In this document: piece after piece, positions 25,210-35,766 of the stretch
Layout: each line of letters begins with the position of its first letter
How positions within the stretch are numbered: position 1 is the stretch's first letter
From: Welwitschia mirabilis
Lineage: Eukaryota > Gnetophyta > Gnetopsida > Welwitschiales
Length of the DNA stretch: 41,869 nucleotides
NCBI GenBank assembly: GCA_051453625.1
Contig: JBOZIK010000001.1
Coordinates: 230,745,630 to 230,787,498, forward strand
Direction: 5' to 3'
The notes under the pieces: model-generated
What the model saw: only the letters and a program-made list of their open reading frames with translations
Database searches by the model: none
What the model was told of the DNA's origin: nothing
Translations under genes and position numbers: made by a program

Positions 25210-25490
25210 AAAATAATAGTGATTTTTTTTTAGTCCTTAAGAGAAGAATATTTTATCTATTATTTATCTCTCATTTAAGAATTTTTGCTTTCTTTTCATT
25301 TGCTTAATTTTAGGTAAATAAATAATCGTTATCTTTGAAATTCACTTATAGGTCTTACATAAGAACAATAATCAGTGTTGTTAATATTATAACTAATGAC
25401 CATAATTTTTATTTTAATATTTTTATCCTCTCCCTTAGTAATTAGGACATATATCTTCCAAAACCAAATTAGATTATAAAGTAGAAAATA
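25210..25490 (+). repeat. Dispersed repeat, copy 1 (LTR-like)
   Basis: It aligns by eye with 40085-40350 in the same orientation. Shared blocks are ATCTATTATTT then CATCTCTC or TATCTCTC, CTTTGAAATTC, the run TTACATAAGA or TTGCATAAGA, and a 3' CTCCCTTAGTAATTAGGACATAT against CTACCTTGGTAACTAGGGCATAT. Just downstream, GGCATATCAAGAGCC at 25543-25557 resembles the TGGTATCAGAGCC-type primer site. An LTR 3' end is therefore possible. Confidence 0.5.
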
Positions 25491-25542
25491 TTTTTTTTTT
25501 AAGTGTTTTGTTTTTCCTTTCTCCTTGAATATCATTTACTAA

Positions 25543-25557
25543 GGCATATCAAGAGCC
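25543..25557 (+). promoter_or_regulatory. Possible primer-binding site
   Basis: GGCATATCAAGAGCC differs slightly from the GGTATCAAGAGCC type common after plant copia LTRs. No flanking LTR pair is proven. The following 150 bases are A-rich with GAAGATAGTAAAGC-like sequence but show no clear gag. Confidence 0.3.
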
Positions 25558-26695
25558 AACTGCTAGAAAATTTATGGAACTATATAAGCTAATAGAAAAT
25601 CAAATAATAATGAAGATAGTAAAGCTACAGATTAACAAGAGAAAATAACTTTGAAGTTCTTGATTCTAAAGAGGAGAAAAACTAAGAGATAATACATAGC
25701 CCTGTATTCATGTTTTTAGAATGTAGTAGTAAAAAGAAAGAAAATAGCCTTATGTGAAATAAGAAGGTATGTTTTGAATAATGGGTCCTAATATGCCTAT
25801 GTTATGTTAATGTAATGGAATCTCAACATAATTAAATTTACTATTTTCATAATGGTTGTTTACAAGACGCATTAAAGTAAAGAATTAATGCTTTTACTCT
25901 TTGTCGTGCTATAAAAGTAGTGGAGCTACTTCAATTAAAAAGGGAAAAAAAAGAACCTTATCATAATTTTTTTTAATAATTCAATCCTTGTCTAGTTAAT
26001 ACAAAGCATATTTTATCCCACATTAAACTTTTGTAATTTTTAATATGATGTAGTACAACACAAGTGTGTGTGTAGCCTTTCACTAGTAATTAAATTATTT
26101 ATAATTTTTTATTATTTTTAATTAATTTATTTTTAATTATTAATATAAGATACTTTTATATTAATCTTATATTAAAATTATGGTTTGTTATTGGAGTCTT
26201 AAAAGTGATTGAACACTAGTATTGGAACACCATGCATAGTGTTGAACTAAATGTAAGAAGTTAATGTGAGGTTTTAATAATAAATTTATACACATTTATA
26301 AAATTACATTTGTGGTATACTACAACGTATCAATTTAGAACATATCTTATAAAATATTAATGCTAGGTGCATTTTACATGCTTTAGCTAATTTTTGATAA
26401 CCTAGTTTATTTTCTTAATTAGATAGGCTTTATTTCTATTGCAAGATTGTTAATTTAATCTCAAAGCCACTAAAAACATTAGAAAAGTATAAAAATATCA
26501 AAAATACTTATAATGACATATTATTATTAATAAGTAAACATTAATACTTTGGAAATTTCACAATCATCATTACTGTAATAATCATACACTCATCATTGAA
26601 ATATGTAATGACAATAGCAAAATGATGGAGAAATGAAATTATGATATCTACTAATATAGCTAATGTACCCATAGGAGTAATGTAATGTTATAACC
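25558..26695. other. Unassigned AT-rich sequence before the family A LTR
   Basis: No coding motif was seen. A TATAAAAG site at about 25910-25917 (GTGCTATAAAAGTAGTGG) is TATA-like, but no transcript context supports it. Confidence 0.4.
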
Positions 26696-27185
26696 CATAT
26701 TTTGTAAACTTTAATTAGTAATCATAATGACATAGTTACAAGAGTTTCTAAACTATGTAACACAGTTTGATATCAAATTTAGTAAAAATCCTTTTTTTAA
26801 GTGAGAATTAATGTATATCCCTATCATTAATAATGTATTATATTTCTTATGTCAAATGTATATTTTCATTATAGATATTCATAAGGTTACTTAATTATTT
26901 AATATTAGTTTTGGGTAACTCTATAATTTTAAATTATAATAATAATTATAAGAACTTTAATACTAAATAAACCTATTCATGATTAGGCAAGTCATTTACA
27001 TGGTTAAATAGTTAAATTGAAAAATCCATATGAAGATGTAAAATAATGTCTACAAAAATTGCATGTGACATATTTATCTTAATCATTTATCCATGTGCCT
27101 TATTCAAATCTTAAAAGAAAACTAAAATTACTTGGTAAAAGTGAAAGAACAATAAGTAAAAGTACTATGTTTAACTATGACAATT

Positions 27186-27278
27186 TATTACATTTAATAA
27201 CATTTTTTTTACATTCAATTATGACATTTTCTTACATTCATTATGACATTTTTCTTACATTTAATTATGGAATTCCAT
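27186..27278. repeat. Short tandem repeat, four units of about 24 bp
   Basis: Units resemble TTACATTCAATTATGACATTTTC with small changes. They lie in U3 of the family A LTR. The frame at 27095-27295 is a by-product of this repeat. Confidence 0.8.
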
Positions 27279-27621
27279 TTTTGGGATTTATGTGATTGAT
27301 GTGATGGATCATGAAGAATGTAAATATGTGAATAAGGACATGCACTCTTATCCATAAACCAAAAAGGATCAATAAGTAGAATTTATTATATCATAACTTT
27401 TATCGTTATTAATATTTGTGGAAGTACTTTATGCATGAAATATTATTTTTCTTGTTATGTCGCATCGCAATTTTGTAATCGGTGCATTTGTTCTTCTAAT
27501 GCATTTTAATTATGTTTTAAATTTACTATGAGTCTATGAAGAATTAAGAAGGAACTAGAATGAAGATTACTCACAAAAATTAGGTGGATGAGTTATAAAT
27601 AAGATTCCCTTTGTTATACCT

Positions 27622-27812
27622 ACATCACTTTCATGTCTTATATAAGCTCATCCAACCTGTCATTGATCAATCTTATCATTGTCATTCACATATTCATATC
27701 ACATTTACACAAAGTCCATCCAACTTATCATTGCTCAATTTTATCATTGTTATTCACATGTCAATGTTACTTTTATACAAGGTTTATTCAACTTGTCATT
27801 GATCAATCTTAT
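27622..27812. repeat. Minisatellite, contracted version (about 2.8 units of 68 bp)
   Basis: Two full 68-bp units begin ATTGTCATTCACAT and ATTGTTATTCACAT and end CAATTTTATC and CAATCTTATC. A partial unit precedes them. They are the reverse complement of the units at 18361-19270. The two overlapping frames here at 27611-27866 arise from the repeat. Confidence 0.85.
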
Positions 27813-27902
27813 CAAGTAAAAGAGATTTTCTTATTTTATGAGAAAAATAATTTAGGTGGTCTTTAACCAATTATATCAAGGACCTTTGGTATATCATTTT
27901 AT

Positions 27903-27912
27903 CTATAAATAG
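27903..27912 (+). promoter_or_regulatory. LTR TATA box (CTATAAATAG)
   Basis: ATCTATAAATAGAGCCCTC lies in a block conserved with the opposite-strand copy at 18263-18272. It is followed by a CT-rich leader. It is the expected start region for an LTR transcript near 27935-27945. Confidence 0.75.
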
Positions 27913-28243
27913 AGCCCTCTTCCTTCTTTTCAAACTAGTATTCTTCAAGCAAGTTTATGCTCCCAAAATTTCTTCTCAATCTTTTTTTCTCTTGAGTGTG
28001 GAGTTGGAGCTTAAATCTTGAAACTTGAAGCTTGGAAGCTTAGAGATAGGATCTTAAAGGTTAGCACTTTCTAAATCTGCTTGCCTCCAAGTAGATTCTT
28101 CTTTCATAATAATTTTAGCTCCATTTCTTGCATTAGACCTATGCATATGAATTGCATTTTCCCTTTTATTAGCTGATATTAAGATAAAGGAGAGATTTTA
28201 GAAATCTCTTTACATGATTAGTTGATGGGTCTATCAATGGTTT

Positions 28244-28262
28244 TATATATATATATATATAT
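28244..28262. repeat. (TA)n microsatellite
   Basis: About nine TA units lie inside the family A LTR. The short minus-strand frames at 28169-28427 owe their Tyr-Ile run to this repeat and are not genes. Confidence 0.9.
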
Positions 28263-29929
28263 TCTTTCCTCCCATTGGCGTAGACCAAGATAAGGGAGAG
28301 AGTTGAGGGAACTCTTAACATGCTTAGCTTCTGTGTGTCTAATGGATATTTTGGCCAAGTAGCCAAGGGTTTCACTATGATTTTGGGTATTCCTGTCGTG
28401 TTGTATTGTATTATTATCTAAATTCATTTTATATCATTCTTGCATTAGAGTCTTTTTGAGGGTGAACAAATCTAATCCTCAAGATTCTATTTAGGCTATG
28501 CACTCCTTCTCAGAAAATCCTAAGGTTCATGGTATTATGAATTTTTTATTATAGTAAATTAAGTTTATAATACTTCTAATTTGTTTTATTTATTTAGAAT
28601 ACAAATTCATTTTCAATCTAATTAATTTTATTTCTATGAATTAGTATGATTTCTCTTGTTTTTAGTTTAGATAAAGTTTAGCCTTTTTTTTTTAAAGTCA
28701 AGCAATTTAAGAAAGTTATAAATCATTTAATACTAAGTAAATTTTATAAAACTTTTTGTGTGGGTCTAGAATTATGTTAAGAAGCTAAAAGTATTAAAAG
28801 AGTAATTTCTCTAAGACTAAAATAATTTTTAAAATTTATTTTATAAAAATACCTCAAATTTATAAGCAAAAAATACGAAGTAAAAAGTTTTAGTTTTTAG
28901 ATTTATAAAAGTTATGGGTAATAATGGAGTAGTCTAACTTGTTCATAAGTGAATAAGATTTTTAAAAAGTATTTACTCATTAAAAAAATCCAAGTAGATT
29001 AAAAGTTATGACCATTTTAGTGAAGGGCATTAGTTTAGTAATTCTAAAACTTAGGCAGTTTTTATAGATTAAAGTTTGAATCTATAAGCTGTATCAAGGC
29101 TAATTCAAATTTACTAAAATTAGTTTCTAAAAATGGTATAATGAGTCTAGCATAAGAAATTAATTCTAATTTATTTTTACATTTTTAAATGAATAATTAT
29201 AAATTTTGAGTCTTAATGTCTTCTAAAACCTAAGAAAATTTGTAATTAATTTAAATAATTATATAAAATTATCTAATGCAATTAGAAAATTATTTTAAGT
29301 ATTATATATGATTTCTAGTTAACTTAAGTTTATTTTTTATCCTTTTTATATACTATTTATTGAAATTTAGGCTCTTATTCTTACCTTTTAAGTATAAACA
29401 ATAGGGTTGTTTACTTAATGATTTTAGGGATGTGTAGTCTAATTAATTAGCTTCATTAATACCTTTTTATTATAATAAAATATACATATATTTTACCTAA
29501 ATTTATTTTGATATAAACACTTAGCATTGATAAAGGGGGTTTTCAAGTTGGCTTAGTTTCATAAATGAAGCATGTTTTTACAATAGAACTTGAATGTATT
29601 AATGTGTCTTATTTGAAAGAATTACTATAATATAGAAAAATGAAGAGATGTTTTATTTCATTTATTTTTGTTACTACACTTTGAAAATGTATGATTTTCC
29701 TTTATGTAAAACCAAAAAGGTACTTATATATTCTATTTTTTTCTGTATAATTATCTACTTAAAATAAACCTAATGATGATTAAAATTATTTTTACTAGGT
29801 AAATAATCCATTAAATATCCACACATTATATGCTTGCATTTGTATGGTGTGTTCATTCAACTAAGCCAAAATAATTTCAATAATTATTCATCCCCATACT
29901 TGGATTTCATCACCAAGATGGGTTGCATT

Positions 29930-30300
29930 CTACTTTTATTTCCAAATCCTTTTGGAAGTGGATTTGATCATCACTATCCTGCCCTACCGATGCATGGACT
30001 TATTCCAACTTAAGATCTTGAGCCTTTAGTATCAAAGGATTATGCTACACCATACGACGATACTTCAAGAAAGCAAGGGTTACTTGTAAGTATGCATCCA
30101 CCTCATGTACCACCTATTACCTATATTAGAGGTATATCAAGGTGAAGTCTAAGCCTATAGAGTTCAGCCCAGCCATGTTTGTATAGTCTAGAACCTGAAG
30201 TAGAATCAACTCACGTTTGGAGGGTGGCCAGATATCGAGTTGGAATTCTCTTAATAGGAGAAGCAACCTCCTATTATATTGGTTACGCAATATTTAAAAC
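29930..30300 (+). other. Less AT-rich island conserved in three family A copies
   Basis: The block from TGGGTTGCATTCTACTTTTA to the tract around GGCCAGATATCGAGTTGGAATTC is shared with 38757-39115 (plus) and, interrupted by N, with 14490-14819 (minus). It is less AT-rich than the surrounding LTR. Short overlapping frames recur in it in different copies, but they carry stops in at least one copy and show no known motif. Sequence conservation in the LTR, not protein coding, explains it best. Confidence 0.65.
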
Positions 30301-30589
30301 TTATCCATTGTATGTGATAAAACAAGTTAACATCCCATAAACTTTACACAATATATTTTGTATGGCAAAAACAAAGAAATAAATATAAGACACAATTTTG
30401 ACATCATTATTGTATGAAAAACAAAAGGGTTTACGGATAAGTAATAATTATGTTATCTAATTATTTCAAATCTTATAATGTGTTAATAGAGTCTAAATAG
30501 TATTTGATCCTAGGATCCGTTGTGCATGTTAGTTAATAATGCTTTAAAAAATTATGGTTAATTAGGGTAATTAAAGTTAGGGTGTTACA

Positions 30590-31536
30590 ATATCACTATT
30601 AGAATAATAGTTAGTCATGAAAAATTATATATTTTTAGTTTTTCTTATCTTTTAAAATATTAGTGACTTTTTAGATTGATAAGAATCTTTATATCCTTAT
30701 TAATTACATTAATCCATCCTTTGGAATCTACTCACTCTTTTATATTAACTCATAAATGTATCCTTCCTTCAAGGAATTAGATGTTCAAATAGGATATTAT
30801 TTTTTTAATTATTTATTCATGGATTTTTAGTTATTCATTTTTGTAAGCTTATAAATCATCATTTAATTTAACCACCTAATTACTCTCTTTGTAATATTTG
30901 TAGTGATTGTTCTCTCTATTTCTCTAATACATTCTTTAGCTTGCCTATTAGTTCTTGATTATGGCTAGTCTTATGATTCTATAACTAATCAAGCTTTAGA
31001 GTAAACCTTTTTCCATAACTAGGCTTTTGTGGGAATTGTCTAGGGGGTGGTGAGCTATAGTTGGTCAGAGCAACCTGATATAAAACTTTGTTACTGTAAT
31101 AAGAAGGATGTAAGATGTAGATTTACAACATGCCAAAACAGATACAACCATTTCACAATATGTTAAGGTTGTATCTACTATGTATGTCATATTGATGATA
31201 AATTATATGAAAATAAAAAGTCATTCCCTATTTTCTAATAGTTTACTAAACACTACTAATAAAGAATATATTGTGTCACAAATCAAATTTTGAAATAATC
31301 AAAACCTTTAAATCATCTTGATATAAGAAAAAATGTGATAGCATATTTAACTATGTAGTTGAAAACTACAATTCTTACTCGTTTGGTTAAATCTTCACAA
31401 ATTATAATACTTTCCCCCAAGATTTAGGACTGATGTACTTAATAAATTCTATTTTACAAATAGTAAAGATTATAAGACTTAGATTAAGGCATTTTTATAT
31501 TCCTTAAAGTCCATCATTTTACTAAGAATTACAGTT

Positions 31537-31538
<2 letters not shown>
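30590..31538. other. Unassigned sequence downstream of the family A LTR
   Basis: No pol or gag motif was identified. A somewhat less AT-rich stretch at 31010-31150 (around GGGGGTGGTGAGC and GGTCAGAGCAACC) was examined on both strands without a convincing match. No primer-binding site directly follows 30589, which argues against this LTR being the 5' LTR of an intact element. Confidence 0.4.

Positions 31539-31539
<1 letters not shown>

Positions 31540-31569
<30 letters not shown>
31540..31569. repeat. (AT)n microsatellite
   Basis: Fifteen uninterrupted AT units. Confidence 0.95.
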
Positions 31570-31571
<2 letters not shown>

Positions 31572-31629
31572 ATTATTTTGTATATGATTTGTGAATAATA
31601 TTTCATACTATTGTTAAAATGAATAGGAA

Positions 31630-32990
31630 AAGAATTTTAAAAATTTACTTTAACTATTATTCAGGTTTTATAAGAAAACAATTTAAAGGTAAAGATGTAT
31701 TTGCTTACATAATTGTCTATGTTCATGTGTGTAGTGAAAACTATAGGCAATGTTTCATAAGGAAATTAGTACATACCTTAAGAGATCATTATGGAACTTC
31801 ATACTAATTATTACTTTAAATTAAAGTAAAGGTTAACTTTTCGTCTTAATATTTTTGAGACTAAGAATACACACATACCACTTATTCCATAGAACCAAAA
31901 AAGTTTCAGAGTGAAGGAACAGTGTTCCTTCACTCTTATCCTTTTTTAAGGTTACATGTTATAAGGGTCCCATGTTAAAACGGTAGAGAGAAGTATAAAC
32001 AAATGATTTTGTTCATAAGTTTAAGTCTTAATTATGAGTACATTGTAACTATTATTAGATAAAGATCCTATTGCTTTATTTTGTAACAAATTATATTTAA
32101 GAACTAATAGTATGAAAGAGTGTTTGCAAGTACACCTTTCTATAAGATAAATTTATATGAAAAACAATATGAAGAGAGTGTTTGTTTCTTTTAAGTTCAT
32201 TAATGCACTTATAACAACTTTTATTAAAGTTGATGTAAGGACCTATTCAAATTATCTTTTTAGCTTTACAATAATTTTTACATTTCATAGTTATGAAAAT
32301 ATGTTTTTATCTCAACCATTGAGGTTTTACCAATGAACTTTAATTAATGAAACACTCGTGTTCCATTTAGGAAGTTATTGGATTGAATCTTTGGATATCC
32401 TACTTCACACATTATAAGGCCTTTTACATAATTAAATCATTCATTTAAGTAATTGTGATGTCTATATTCTTAGGGAAGGTACAATAATTAAAAAGTTTTT
32501 TAAGTTCAAAATCTATCATCCCCTCAAACAAGGATTTACTTATTTCTAGGAATTTATCACATATTAGTGTTACTTTTATTATGAGTGTAATTGAATTTTC
32601 TTATTTATTAGGTAAGTTATTGATTTAGTTTTAATGACTAACTCATTTTCTCACTTTTTATTTAATAATTAGATCAAATCTATGATTAGGACATAATGAT
32701 GACTGTCAGATCTTTTAAAGATCTTTTGCATATTTTGCAAGAATAAGTGTTGATGTCATATCAAAGTGAGTAGGTAAAGCATACAAAAAAATTACTTTAG
32801 CTATTTAGATTTCATAAGAAACTCATTTAGTGGTAAAGAAGTATTTTTAATTAGGGAATGCTAGTTCACATGCATTGTTAAAAATATAACACATGTTTTG
32901 TAAGGAACTTATTCTTCAACTTTAAGGTAATTATGAAATTTAATTCTAATTCATTTTAACATAAGTAAAGGTTAGTTGTTTAAACTTGAT
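31630..32990 (+). repeat. Diverged direct repeat pair (31630-31850 and 32780-32990)
   Basis: Both blocks share, in order, ATTTACTTTAACTATT or ATTACTTTAGCTATT, CATAAG or TATAAG with an AAAC segment, GGTAAAGA with GTATTT, CATGTGT or CATGCAT, TGTTT then TAAGGAA, and TAAAGTAAAGGTTA or ATAAGTAAAGGTTA. Identity is perhaps 65 % by eye. The blocks are 1.15 kb apart. They could be relics of LTRs. The 62-codon frame at 31619-31807 falls in the first block, but the second block is full of stops, so coding is not supported. Confidence 0.5.
31908..31936. repeat. Near-perfect 29-bp palindrome
   Basis: AGAGTGAAGGAACA and its exact reverse complement TGTTCCTTCACTCT are separated by one G. Flanking CCAAAAAAG (left) and CCTTTTTTAAGG (right) extend the possible stem imperfectly. 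It could be a hairpin, a small foldback element or a cruciform-prone site. No T-run suggests a Pol III terminator. Confidence 0.85.
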
Positions 32991-33065
32991 TTTTCAGGGA
33001 AACTACTTTGAGCTATAGGAGATGCATCACTATATGTACTTACCAAGCTATAGTGGTTTTTTAAG

Positions 33066-33192
33066 TTCTTTTTTCTTTTCTTTTCTTTTTATTTATTTAT
33101 TTTTATTTAGAAGACTCTTTTGAGAATCGATCTCACAACTACAAAGTCATAGGAGTAGTCATAGAAGCATTGCTTTACTGTTACGATGTCTC
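33066..33192 (-). mobile_element. Short tRNA-derived SINE-like unit with A-rich tail
   Basis: On the minus strand, a box A-like CATCGTAACAGTAAAGC (about 33188-33172) is followed by a box B-like GAGATCGATTCTC (33134-33122). The sequence then passes quickly into an A-rich tail with AAATAAA- and AAAAG-type units down to about 33066. Box spacing of about 40 bases suits a Pol III internal promoter. There is little body between head and tail, so it is either a very short SINE or a polyadenylated tRNA-like retrocopy. Confidence 0.5.
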
Positions 33193-33895
33193 TAATGAAA
33201 CACCATGCTATATTGTTTCTTTAAATTTTTTTTTAAAATTGTATATTTATAGCTAATATTCATTTTAAATTGTATATTTAATTTTTGAAACACAACTAGA
33301 TGTGTTTTTCCAATTCATCGTAGTTGTGATATGTAATCTATATAGATAATTTACTTTAGATTGGTTAGTTAAAGACATGAAACTTCAGTAATAAAACAAA
33401 GGTTTTTCATTTAATGTGTTATCGATTTGAGCCTTATCTTAAGTAAAGTTTTGTGTTCAGTAAATTATGGGTCTAAGCATTAACTTCTCCAAAATACAAG
33501 TGGCATGATGTAATTATAAATCACATGAAGCACATCTTTATTACTCGGAATTGTAAATATTGATGCCACTATAGTTGTTGATTTTCTAAAACACAAGGAG
33601 TTGTAATGCTCTTTTGTTTCTTCTAATGTAGAAGTGCTTTGAGTTTTTGAAATGCAAGAAGCCATGAAGATGTCCTACTTTTGTGATCTTTTGAAGAATT
33701 ACCAGATTAGATTAGTCAAGGCTGCACATTGAGTTAGGGTTTAGATGCTATGGCATTTTAAAAATCATGTTTGGAGCTTCATTCCTTCACTTATAGCAGA
33801 GGGTTTCATAGGATGAAGAATGAATAATACAGCATATGTAAATGACCCCAACCTCTTCTTTTTGTGCTGTGAAAAAGTAGAAGATAAAAGTTATT
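33193..33895. other. Unassigned sequence upstream of a LINE ORF1 relic
   Basis: Bases 33660-33895 are less AT-rich and could be the 5' untranslated region of the LINE that follows. The 61-codon minus-strand frame at 33480-33665 was not recognised. Confidence 0.35.
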
Positions 33896-34816
33896 ATGGA
33901 TTTCATGCATGATCAAACTGCAAATGAGATAAATAAAAACAAGTTTCCTAGAGAAAATTCTCCAAATGAGGACAATGTTATCATAGATTTAGAGTTTCCT
34001 AAGGATATTTTTGAAAAAATAGTTAACACTTTTAAATAACTATATGCAATAAAGTTTTTCATTGGAAAAAAAATCCTTCTGTTTTTTCCTTTCATGATTG
34101 GATATAGAAAAATTAGACATGCAAAAATGTGTATATTTTTGTAGTTTTGAATCTTACAAAAGGTTTTTTCTCTTTCACTTTAAAACAATATAAATGATGG
34201 ATTAGTTTAAATAATAACTGGTATGAAATGTTAATAACAATTATTTACCCATGTAACCATGGCAGAAAGACTTCAACCTAGAAAAAGTAAGTCAGAATTC
34301 TATTCTAGTTTAGATAAAATTCCCAAGTCTTCCAACACATCTTGCTTTGCATGTGGATATTTTAGGTTCTAAAGTTGGATAGGTCATTGGTATGAAATCA
34401 TTCACTGGTTTTTATGCTAAACCAACATCAAGGATTTGTGTTGTAGTGGACATGACAAGACTTTACCTAAATTTATTAAAGTTGTTATTGATGGAATGCA
34501 TATTGTTTAAAAAGTTTCTTATCTCACTATGCCTAATAGATATTATTACTGTAAGAAACCCAATCATGTGCAAGCACAATGTCTTAAGTTATTAGCAAAA
34601 ATTAAGATAGAACAAATTTTAACCAAAAAGTAGTCAAGGAACTTAAAACAAAAGGCATCGATAATGACTCATAAGAGAACTCCTCTAAGGAGCAAGGTAT
34701 TAAAAAGGGTAATATACAGAAGCCACATAACTCATCTGAGAATACTAAGGTTGAAATTGATCTAGGAATAGAGGTAAAAACAAGCTCAAAGTCTGAAGAA
34801 ATTAAAGTACCTTAAG
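33896..34816 (+). pseudogene. L1-type LINE ORF1 relic (DUF4283-like plus zinc knuckle)
   Basis: The first Met at 33896 (MDFMHDQ) leads into an acidic segment (VIIDLEFPKDIFEKIV). A DUF4283-like segment follows after a stop (LYAIKFFIGKKI, then SFESYKRFF in another frame). Its C-terminal part is at about 34330-34465 (LPTHLALHVDI in one frame, SRICVVVDMT in the 34392 frame). A knuckle region follows: KFIKVVIDG at about 34470, then YYYCKKPNHVQAQC at 34541-34582, where CX2CX4HX4C has lost its first Cys (TAT). A basic Lys-rich tail runs to about 34816. At least two frameshifts and several stops are present. In plant L1 elements ORF1 binds the element RNA. No ORF2 was recognised downstream. Confidence 0.75.
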
Positions 34817-35363
34817 TTTTTCAATAGGAATAAATCATAATATGACCCTAAACCCACTTCAGATTTCCAAAATGAGTTTACATAATAATTTAAATTTAAG
34901 TCTTAAATAATGTAATAAAGCAGCAATTCATAAAATCATATTATCGAATATGAGGGTAAAAATATATAGTGTCATAACCACAGAATATGTACAAGGCTAC
35001 AAGCAAAACTAAATCTAGGATGAGATATAAAATGTACCTGACTTTGTCAAGAATTTAATGACTTCTTAGGCTTGCTGAAGTATCCTCAATGCTTTCTTGT
35101 TGTTGCAATTCTTCTTCACATCTCAAGCTATAGTGACTTATATCATGCTTCTTAAATAAATTATCTAAGGCTTAATTTTAATAAGGATAATGCTTTGGTG
35201 TAAACTTTGGAGAGATTTTATAGGATTATCGTTGCATTCTGGAGGAAGCTGAATTAAAGGAGATCAGGTTTTGCTTATTATCCTGTTCTTCCATGATTGA
35301 GTCTTATTAGTCTCTATTTCAAACCTTAACCACTTCCTGAAGCACGTTCTAGTTATTCTGGTT
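34817..35363. other. Unassigned sequence between LINE relic and gene fragments
   Basis: It is moderately AT-rich. The minus strand near 35090-35330 looks codon-like but has many stops and no motif I can name. It may be further captured sequence or decayed LINE ORF2. Confidence 0.3.
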
Positions 35364-35546
35364 TTACAGACTCTGATTTATGAATTTGTAATAGCTATGA
35401 AAGTAAACCCATGTGAGTCCATCATTGAGGACAATGCCAGATGATATCATAAGCTCCATAAATTGCAAGACATCAATGCCTTTTGAATGATTCTTCTGGA
35501 AGTCAATTGCACTATGTTGAAGCAGCTTTACAGACTCGTACACACG
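35364..35546 (-). pseudogene. PPR-like gene fragment
   Basis: An open stretch of 60 codons on the minus strand reads RVYESVKLLQHSAIDFQKNH at its start, then SKGIDVLQFMELMISSGIVL and NDGLTW, ending at a TAA at 35366-35364. The middle follows the pentatricopeptide repeat pattern: a hydrophobic AID helix start, QKN, a second helix IDVLQFMELM, then SSGIVLND. A neighbouring stretch on the 5' side continues with stops. PPR proteins bind organellar RNA in plants, but this is only about one and a half motifs and cannot function. The call rests on pattern match by eye. A coincidental match is possible. Confidence 0.4.
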
Positions 35547-35766
35547 ACTGGATCATTCTATAAATGAAACTCCTAGAAGTTGATTTGTTAGATGCAAGCA
35601 TTTCCAAGATTTTCTCTCTTATCGTCAAATATACACAGAGCTTTTAAAGAAGTGAAAATATTTTTCGTAGCCTTTGCTCTTGTGTCATATGTACATGAGC
35701 GCTTTCAACTTTTTTTTTCTCTCTATTGTGTTGATGTTTCTGGAGGGATTTCTGTAGTCGTCATTT

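Larger units (their letters stand above)
26696..30589 (+). mobile_element. Nearly complete family A LTR, solo-LTR candidate
   Basis: It starts TGTTATAACCC at 26696 and ends GGGTGTTACA at 30589, about 3.9 kb, with no gag or pol. In order it holds a U3 region with a 24-bp short tandem repeat (27186-27278), about three minisatellite units (27622-27812), a TATA box (27903-27912), a CT-rich leader, an AT-rich middle (28500-29900) and a less AT-rich 3' island (29930-30300). It aligns with the minus-strand element at 14161-20217 and with 37698-39435. The flanking pentamers TGTAA and ATATC do not match, so it is either a solo LTR with an eroded duplication or one LTR of a larger rearranged element. 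The family resembles long-LTR plant gypsy elements, which is an inference without pol. Confidence 0.8.

Noticed and set aside
25900-25925. Gene promoter with TATAAAAG
   Set aside because: TATA-like strings are expected by chance in such AT-rich DNA, and no gene or LTR end follows.
26691-30594. Target-site duplication around the 26696-30589 LTR
   Set aside because: The flanking pentamers TGTAA and ATATC do not match, so insertion as an intact solo LTR is not proven.
31619-31807. 62-codon plus-strand frame, a possible small gene
   Set aside because: It lies in a repeated block whose second copy (32780-32990) has multiple stops, and it shows no motif or codon signature.
32320-32385. Third SINE-like head with box B-like GGATTGAATC
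   Set aside because: Only box B is fair. The box A candidate is weak and no tail or second copy was seen.
34392-34595. 67-codon plus-strand frame as a separate gene
   Set aside because: It is the shifted-frame part of the LINE ORF1 relic. The knuckle on its 3' side is in a different frame.
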